Positions 57,910 through 64,000 of a stretch of DNA of 64,000 nucleotides are shown one piece after another. This DNA is from Sternotherus odoratus (Eukaryota; Chordata; Testudines; Kinosternidae). Both the position numbers and the translations under genes were made by a program. A model generated the notes under the pieces. The model saw nothing but the letters and a program-made list of their open reading frames with translations, was not told where the DNA came from and did not search any database. The number at the start of each line of letters is the position of its first letter. Position 1 is the stretch's first letter. The stretch spans positions 140,233,259 to 140,297,258 of the forward strand of contig JAVMKO010000003.1 in assembly GCA_032164245.1 (NCBI GenBank), written 5' to 3'.

Positions 57910-58321
57910 CAGGGCTGGCCTTCCCATGAGGTGAATTGAGGAGGCCACCTGAGACACCAGACTCTGGGGGGGCGCCACTAGGACCCAGAGTCTCGAAAAT
58001 TGTGTCTGCTGCCACTGCATATGTAGAGAATCAGAGAGGTAGCCGTGTTAGTCTGGCATAGCAGAAGTGACAAAGAGTCCTGTGGCACCTTAAAGACTAA
58101 CTATAAAGTTTTGAAGCATAAGCTTTCGTGGGCTAATACCCACTTCGTCGGATGCAAGCAGTGGAATGCATATGTATTCTCTCTGCTCTAGATGCACAGA
58201 GATGGTGGCGTGCTGTGCTGGAGGAAGGAGGGCCTTTCAAAGTTTAGGCCCAAGTGAGGAGACATGGGGGTATCATTTGAGCTCCCCACCTGAGGTGCCA
58301 AAATGTTGAGGGCCTGCCCTG
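57910..58321. mobile_element. hAT-type MITE carrying a nested retroelement tail
   Basis: It starts cagggctggccttcccatga and ends tgttgagggcctgccctg. The exact direct repeat agtatgcc lies at 57902-57909 and 58322-58329. About 140 bp of its length is the later insertion at 58026-58166, so the original element was near 260 bp. Confidence 0.93.
58026..58166 (-). mobile_element. Retroelement 3' tail nested in the hAT, with 10-bp duplication
   Basis: It carries gtagccgtgttagtctg, gagtcctgtggcacctta, gaagcataagctttcgtggg and acccacttcgtcggatgcaa. It is flanked by the exact direct repeat tgcatatgta at 58016-58025 and 58167-58176. The flanking repeat shows the whole unit moved as one piece, and its length points to a retrotransposition-type event, not a hAT one. 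Confidence 0.85.
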
Positions 58322-58734
58322 AGTATGCCCATAGCTTGTTATGGGTTTATAGTGGGACCTTGGCTTCATTGTCTGTGGGAACGAACCTACAAGCTGTTTT
58401 ACTATTTTCCTATCATACTGTTACATTTCCCTTCAATCTGTCTGTCTTGTGTGTCAAATAAACCTCTTTTGGTTTGCACCTTAACATTGAGTCAGTATTA
58501 CTTACCTGCGACCAAGGTGATAGAGATACTGTTCCTGAGTCCAGAGTACAGCATTTAATACAGTTAAATTTCCTTTGATAACAGGAGGGGGGAGCTGTTA
58601 GCCACAAAAGAGACTATGCGGAGTGCTTTAAGGGACCTGCAAGAGGGGGCTCCCAGAGGCAAGATGCCTGTAAAGTGAGAACAAGAGGATGCTCATAGCA
58701 ATCCTGCTACAACGAGATACTGAATATACTAAGG

Positions 58735-59440
58735 CAGGGGTGGGCAAACTATGGCCCATGGGCCCCTCCTGCCCAGCCCCCAAGCTCCTGGATGGGGAGG
58801 CTCCTTGCAACCCCTTCCCTACTGTTCCCCCTCCCCTGCAGTCTCAGCACGCTGCGCAGCAGCGCTCTGTCTTTTAGCTCCTGCTGGCCCTGTCCTGAGG
58901 GGCAGCGTGTCTAGTTCCCACGGGCTGCATGGAGCCAGACATGCTGCTGAGGCATGGTAAAGGGGCCACGGCCGGGGTGCTGGATAAGGGACAGGGGGTC
59001 CCAGAGGGCGGTCAGCAGGGACGGGGAACGGGGGAGGGGTTTTATAGGGCGTGGGAGTCCCAGGGGTTTCTCAGGGGAGGGGGTGGATAGAAGTCGGGGC
59101 AGTCAGGGGACATGGAGCAGAGGGGACAGGTAGGGGGTGGGATCCTTGGGGGGCAGTTATGGTGGGGGGTCTCGGGAGGGGCCCATCAGGGGACAAGGAT
59201 CAAGGGGTTTAGATAGGGGATGGAGTCCTGGGGGGGGGTTAGGAGCGGGGGGTCTCTGGAGGGGGTGTTAGGGAACAAGGAGCAGGGGGTTAGATGGGTT
59301 GGGGGTTCTGAGGGGGGTGGGAGGGGGTCGGATAGGAGGTGGGGCCAGGCTCTTTGGGGAGGCACAGCCTTCCCTACTCTGCCCTCCGTACAACTTTGGA
59401 ACCCTGATGTGGCACTTGGGCCAAAAATTTGCCCACTCCA
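58735..59440. mobile_element. hAT-type MITE, 706 bp (caggggtgggcaaact type)
   Basis: It starts caggggtgggcaaactatgg and ends ccaaaaatttgcccactcca, where the last bases have mutated from the expected cccctg. The exact direct repeat tactaagg lies at 58727-58734 and 59441-59448. The interior is G-rich with many gggg(t/g)cagt subrepeats. Frames through it are artefacts. Confidence 0.92.
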
Positions 59441-59448
59441 TACTAAGG

Positions 59449-59527
59449 CCAGGTCTACACTTACCAGGGATCGACACTGCTGTGATCGATGCAGCTGGGG
59501 TTGATTAGATGGGTCTAGATAAGACCA
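59449..59527. mobile_element. Fragment of a gatcgatgcagctgggg-type MITE
   Basis: The phrases ccaggtctacacttaccagg, gtgatcgatgcagctggggt and gggtctagataagacc match the palindromic MITE class seen at 28531-28826. Only the outer part is present, wedged between two hAT pieces. Confidence 0.55.
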
Positions 59528-59867
59528 CAACCCTGTCCTGAGCCCCCTCCCACTTTCTGCACCCCCTCCTGAACCCCAACCCACTGTCCTGAGCCCCCGC
59601 CGCACCCTGCACCCCCACCCTCTCCCTCATTCCTTCCTGCACTCCTGTCCTGATCCCCTTCCCACACTCTGCACCCCTCCTGCACCCCAACTGTCTGACC
59701 TGAGCCCCCTCATACACCTTACACCCCTCTTCTGCCGCAACCTCTTGCTCTAAGCCCCTTCATGCACACCGCACCCCAACCCCCTGCCCCTGCCATACAT
59801 TCATTGTCCTGCATGCAATTTCTCAACCCAGATATGGCCCTCAGGTCAAAAAGTTTGCCCACCCCTG
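59528..59867. mobile_element. Second caggggtgggcaaac-type hAT piece, opposite orientation
   Basis: Rich in ctgcacccc(c/a) and cctgagcccc subrepeats, it ends gtcaaaaagtttgcccaccc followed by ctg, a good terminus. The other terminus is missing. It lies inverted relative to 58735-59440. Confidence 0.75.
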
Positions 59868-62462
59868 CTTCAGAGTGAGACACAACACATGTTGCTAGGC
59901 AACTATTTGTGAGACAGCACTGGAATGCTGGATACCAGGATTCCTGGACTCTATTCCTGGCTCTGGGAAAACAGTGCAGTCTAGTGGTTAGAGACAGCAT
60001 ATGGATGTGCATAGTTTGACATTTTTGAAAGCACTGTGGCAAAGCAGATGAGACTTAAATCTGTTGCATCCGTTCTGTTTTCAGCTCTGCCTCCAGTAAG
60101 TTTGTGTATGTTAGCGTTTCTGAAAAACGAGGGGTTCGTTGCTGTTTCCCCGATGTAGGAATAAAAAGCCTTGCTTAAAACAGTTATGAAATGCACAAAA
60201 ATATTAACAGCAGTCAGGAAAGAGATGGGGGACTAGAACGTGTGGTCTTCCTGCTTGCAGTTCAGGGCACACTGCACTAGGCTGTAGATTGCTAGAAAAT
60301 GTCCCTCGCGTTCTCACATACTCTCTCCCCCACTTCTCCAATACCTGAGATGCAGGAAAGCATGACGGACCTGCTGAATGAGCAAGTGTCACTCACACAA
60401 GACAAGTCACACTTGGTAGTTCTGCAGCTCAAGAGTGAACAGGATATGGGGAAGAATCTGTGCCACCACTATACAGTTCAAAGGGTGCGGTGAGGCATTA
60501 GCAGAGCCCCACTCCCCTTCTGCACTGGGCGAGCCAAAACTGGGTGCAGCAGAGAGCACATGAGGTACCTGTACAAAAATGGTAGCAGCTGTTGATTCGT
60601 TGTGCGCTGCTCCATGAGTGAGCACTGAGAGAGCATGAATTTTTTTTAAAAAAAATGTAATTTAATATTTAAACACTTTTGAACTAATATTTTTGGTTGG
60701 TTGGTTTCATTTTAAACAAAGATTGACAGTGTAAAAGGAAGTTAAACCCCAAAACTGAAATTTGCAGGCTTTTTAGCACTGAGGCAGCTTTTCTAGAAGT
60801 CCGGCATTATGGAAACATGTTCAGACCTGTTCTCCATAGTATTTTATCATTTACAAAGCTTTCATTATCCTCTGCCTACAGTACCTCCATCCTCAATAGT
60901 GCCCAGTTCTCCAACTAATCTAACCCGGCATAATTCTAGATGCAACATCTCCATAGCAGGTGACACCTTGGAATCATCACGTTGTGCTTCAGAAGTGCTG
61001 CCTTAAGGCATGAGTCGGCTCTGATTCACGCCATTGAGTTACACCGGTATGACTGCAGACTCAAGCTCTAAATGTGTCTGGAAAGTTGGATAAATGCGAC
61101 TGGAAGGAAAGAAAATCTCAACCTTCTCAAAGCTATTTAAAATGATTTGGGGGGGGGAGGAGGTAGGACAAAAGACTAGGAAGGCCAGGGAAGTAAACAA
61201 TCATGAGAATGGCAATTTAAGAAAAGCAGTCTCTGAGGTCACTTTAAAAGCATTTTTAGGGCTTTGGTGGAAAAATTTCCCTTTTTAAACATACTTTAAA
61301 AAGCAAGTTAGGAAGTAGGATTCGAGGTGCAATTGAGATAGAAAGAAACAAAACAGCAAAACAAAACAAAAATAAACCATTCCTCAATTACCGAAACGTC
61401 TCATCTACACTTCTCATCTACATTTGTAGCTTAAAAATAGAAATTATTTGTAAATGTAGGTATTTTAATCAGTATGCAAAAAAACAAAGCCATTAATTAA
61501 AGGTTCAAAATAAAGATTTAGACTCAAATGTAGTTTTGCAACTGCTGTTATATCCAGATTACAAAATTCCTTTCACACAACGCACATAGCATCCATTGAG
61601 ACTTAATGACTTTCTGCAGCTGGGGTAGAATGAATTTGAGTTCTTTCTGTTCCGAGTTATTTACTTCTAAAAGAAAATTTGCCATGGCAACTGGCCAAAG
61701 GGACTTGTCTCTTTAGTGTGTGAAATGTGAGTAGATAAAACTTGACACCATATTTCATCCCTTCGTCTTCCTTCATGTCTGCATTCCTAACAGTAAATTA
61801 TGGGGTGTCACTGACCATTCGGGGTGACAAGGAGCAGTTTGTTCAAAAAAAGACCAGGGAAGATGGAGAGAGAAAATACTGCAGTGTTTCAAAACAATCC
61901 ATGAAACTATAGCGGGATTTTTTCCTCTCCACCACAGTGAAGAGAAGTTTAAATTGAGCAATAAGTGTGGTTCTCTTTTCTCTTTCAGGAATGTGATGTT
62001 TATTCATTTTGCTTCACTTTTTAAATAAGTATTTATCAAGTTAAATGAGGTCAGTGCGAATTGGTGTCTTAGGCATACATGTGTGCCTGCGCATACACAG
62101 CTCATTCATTACTTCTTTACAGGGACACATTTATCGCCAATATGGAGGGTCTGAGAAAAGGCAGCAAGCTTCTTCAGCCAAAGCTGGTTATGAAACAGGC
62201 AGTTAGGGACATCTCACTTCAAAGCAGAATTTGGGAAACAAGAGGCATCATAGGTAATGCTTTGCAACTCAGTGAGGCTAACTCTGATTTCGTAAGACTG
62301 ATTTCCCTAAGGATTTCAGTCAGCCAAGAGTAAAACAGGAACCTTGGACGCATGTTTCACCCTTCTTGGAGCTCATCTGTGCGATGCATCTGTTGCTTTA
62401 GCTAAGGGATAACTAGCACGTGATCATTTCCCTGTGCACCCTGGAGTTGTTTGTAATTTCTG
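59868..62462. other. AT-rich non-coding sequence
   Basis: No gene is supported. At about 59930-59996 ggattcctggactctattcc and gtctagtggttagagacagc look like two parts of a MIR-type SINE in changed order. At 61017-61060 gattcacgccattgagttac is a fragment of an old palindrome. Frames at 61094-61288 and 62079-62333 lack domains. The section 61300-61990 shows no recognisable repeat. Confidence 0.5.
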
Positions 62463-62611
62463 ACAGGTTTCAGAGTAATGGTCGCGTTAGTCTGTATCCG
62501 CAAAAAGAACGAGGAGTACTTGTGGCACCTTAGAGACTAACAAATTGATTTGGGCATAAGCTTTCATGGGCTACCACCCACTTCAACAGATGCATAGAAT
62601 GAAACATACAG
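62463..62611 (-). mobile_element. Retroelement 3' tail, copy C, minus orientation
   Basis: It includes aggtttcagagtaatggtcg, cgttagtctgtatccgcaaa, acttgtggcaccttagagac and gggcataagctttcatgggc. The last part, 62581-62611, has an inverted copy at 62692-62725 on the far side of a TA/CA microsatellite. It is a slightly different subfamily from copies A and B (it carries the ccgcaaaaagaac phrase). Confidence 0.85.
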
Positions 62612-62612
62612 A

Positions 62613-62621
62613 GTATATGTA

Positions 62622-62691
<70 letters not shown>
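62613..62691. repeat. (TA)n(CA)n microsatellite at a palindrome centre
   Basis: About 60 bp of TA repeat runs into about 16 bp of CA repeat. It is enclosed by inverted arms 62581-62611 and 62692-62725, so it sits at the tip of a foldback. A second, smaller TA-CA block follows at about 62727-62757. Confidence 0.95.
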
Positions 62692-62692
<1 letters not shown>

Positions 62693-62890
62693 TGTATGTT
62701 GTTCCATTCTATGCATCTGATGAAGTATATATATATATGTAATACACACACACACACAGAACATGAAAAATTTCTGAGTCGAAGTTAAAAAAAATTATAG
62801 CTATGTGGAGAAGTCCTGTGCAGGAAAGTTTAGGGGGGTTGGTTTTGATTTGTTTAAATGCCTCTATCCAAAAAGACATTTTCTTTTTGC

Positions 62891-63290
62891 TTGCATCCGA
62901 CGAAGTGGGTACAGTAGACGCTCGATTATCCAGGACGATAGGGAAAAAATTAATCCTGGTTAATAAAATCCTGGATAATCACGATCCATAGGAAATATGG
63001 GGAGGTGGGGTTGGTTCACCAGCCACCCTGCACCAGGGAGAGGGTGTGTTGGTTCACTGGCTGCGCTGCACCCTGGTGGGGGGGTTTTGTGTGTGCTTGG
63101 AGCGGCAACAAAGCCAGAGCCGGTCCCGCGAGTTATGCATATTTTTTTGGACATCCTGGTTAATCCACATTCTGGTTAACCCACTTCTGGATAATCGAGA
63201 GTCTACTGTATTAGCCCATGAAAGCTTATGCTTCTATACTTTATAGTTAGTCTTTAAGGTGCCACAGTACTCTTTGTTACCTCTGACTCT
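62891..63290 (+). mobile_element. Retroelement 3' tail, copy D, plus orientation, split by Tigger
   Basis: The first half, ttgcatccgacgaagtgggt (62891-62910), is separated by a Tigger MITE from the second half, ttagcccatgaaagcttatg onward (63211-63290), which continues through agttagtctttaaggtgcca. Deleting the MITE and one TA restores the normal gaagtgggta-ttagcccatg junction exactly. Confidence 0.88.
62912..63208. mobile_element. Tigger/pogo-like MITE with TA target
   Basis: It starts cagtagacgctcgattatcc and ends ggataatcgagagtctactg, nearly exact inverted repeats. TA flanks it at 62910-62911 and 63209-63210. The interior repeats the gata-atc motif (cctggataatcacgatc) and a ggttggttcaccagcc / ttggttcactggctgcgctg pair. 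Non-coding. Confidence 0.93.
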
Positions 63291-64000
63291 AAATGATTGC
63301 ATGAAGAAGAAAATATAAAGCCACTCTGCAGCATGCTATATTTCGTGTGCATGGCTTGATAGCTTGTATTTACATATAGTATTAAGTTGTGTTTGTGCTT
63401 CAGCTTGCCTCAAAGGTCTGTGCTTCTTTCCAAGTCCTGGGTTAATGGGACACTGTCAACTTAGTTCACATCCAAAGTTAGAATGGTGTGACACTTTTTA
63501 GCAATCTCAGTGTTCAGCGGCTCCCAAAAATATTCTGATTAGTTTCACTTAATATGGGCTTGCCTTACTTTAAATTTCAGGTACAAACAAATCACAGGAC
63601 TCAAAGCAAAATTCTGTCAATCCCATCATGTTTCATCCAGTTTTGTCAGATCTGCACAAAACCAAGGACCAGATTGCCAGCTCCTGATAAGATTGTGCCG
63701 CTGGAGTGCTGCAAACTAGCCCTAAAGTGGCTGATGAGAAGTCTCCCAGAGTCAGGAGAGCTTTATTCTGGCTCCACCTGGCCCCACACCCTCCTCTGCA
63801 CAGGAGCAGGGATTCATGTCAGCACTGGCTGAGGTAGGAGCAACATTCCTGGGGAGAGAAGCTGAGCCAGAATACAAGGCACTCCACCAATCCCCAGCTA
63901 GTGAAATGGCCCCCAGGGGATTGTTCTAGCATGAGCATGTGAGAGCAGCTGGTTTTTCTGGAATGATTTTGAATCAAAATAATCACTGGAACTGGGTACA
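63291..64000. other. Non-coding sequence to the window end
   Basis: No gene or named repeat is recognised. The frame at 63554-63832 has no domain. The section 63660-63900 is richer in GC and could be an old repeat. Confidence 0.5.

Larger units (their letters stand above)
57462..58600 (+). mobile_element. Possible LTR-like unit interrupted by a hAT
   Basis: It begins tgtaagggttagttgttt, has TATA-like tataaata at 57625-57632 and a canonical AATAAA at 58457-58462. The hAT MITE at 57910-58321 separates these. Without it they would be roughly 410 bp apart. No coding sequence. The end is undefined, and this could also be a decayed host exon with its own promoter. Confidence 0.35.

Noticed and set aside
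59186..59605. 139-codon minus-strand frame rich in proline
   Set aside because: Produced by G-rich hAT subrepeats and crosses a transposon boundary.
62530..62764. Frames with repeated YI and CV
   Set aside because: Translation of the TA/CA microsatellite.

Overview
The window looks like non-coding vertebrate DNA, most likely from a turtle or a close sauropsid relative. It is AT-rich and intergenic or intronic. I found no intact host gene, tRNA, rRNA or CRISPR array. The assignment rests on the repeats: many CR1 LINE pieces with the usual 3' tail (ggtcccttccag...tctatgat), MIR-type SINEs, hAT and Tigger MITEs of kinds I associate with turtle sequence, remnants of L2-type, DIRS-type and Ty3/gypsy retroelements, and several copies of a conserved retroelement tail (ggcaccttaaagactaac). 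I had no database, so family names come from recognised motifs and structure.

Layout. 1-7.6 kb is mostly unique, with one clean hAT MITE (1835-2355) and a minus-strand tract (about 5.6-7.0 kb) that reads like broken coding sequence. 7.6-20.2 kb holds MITEs, CR1 tails, a perfect hairpin (12521-12587) and fossil palindromes. 20.2-33.9 kb is the densest part: a hAT, a head-to-head pair of retroelement tails, a gypsy gag relic, four CR1 bodies, a LTR-like block split by a hAT, a Tigger MITE, a DIRS-like gag on the minus strand, and a 2.5-kb CR1 split by a solo-LTR-like insertion. 34-39 kb is largely unique with MIRs and a GATA microsatellite. 39-44 kb has a hAT, a CR1 split by a Tigger MITE with the best surviving LINE reading frame, and a degraded CR1. 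44-55 kb is mostly unique apart from one MITE and a CR1 split by a hAT. 55-60 kb stacks four hAT copies, LTR-like blocks and nested tails. 60-64 kb ends with an inverted compound repeat around a TA/CA microsatellite, one arm of which is split by a Tigger MITE.

How the parts relate. Nothing here works as a pathway. The content is a record of transposition. Seven hAT copies have perfect 8-bp target duplications and one more has 7 of 8. Two Tigger MITEs have intact TA duplications and a third a degraded one. Nested insertions give a relative order: CR1 before Tigger (40 kb), CR1 before LTR (31.7 kb), CR1 before hAT (50.4 kb), hAT before retroelement tail (58.0 kb), and tail before Tigger (62.9 kb). 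All recognisable LINE fragments lie on the plus strand, which would fit a host gene on the minus strand, but I found no firm exon. The GC-rich islands are almost all transposon interiors, not promoters.
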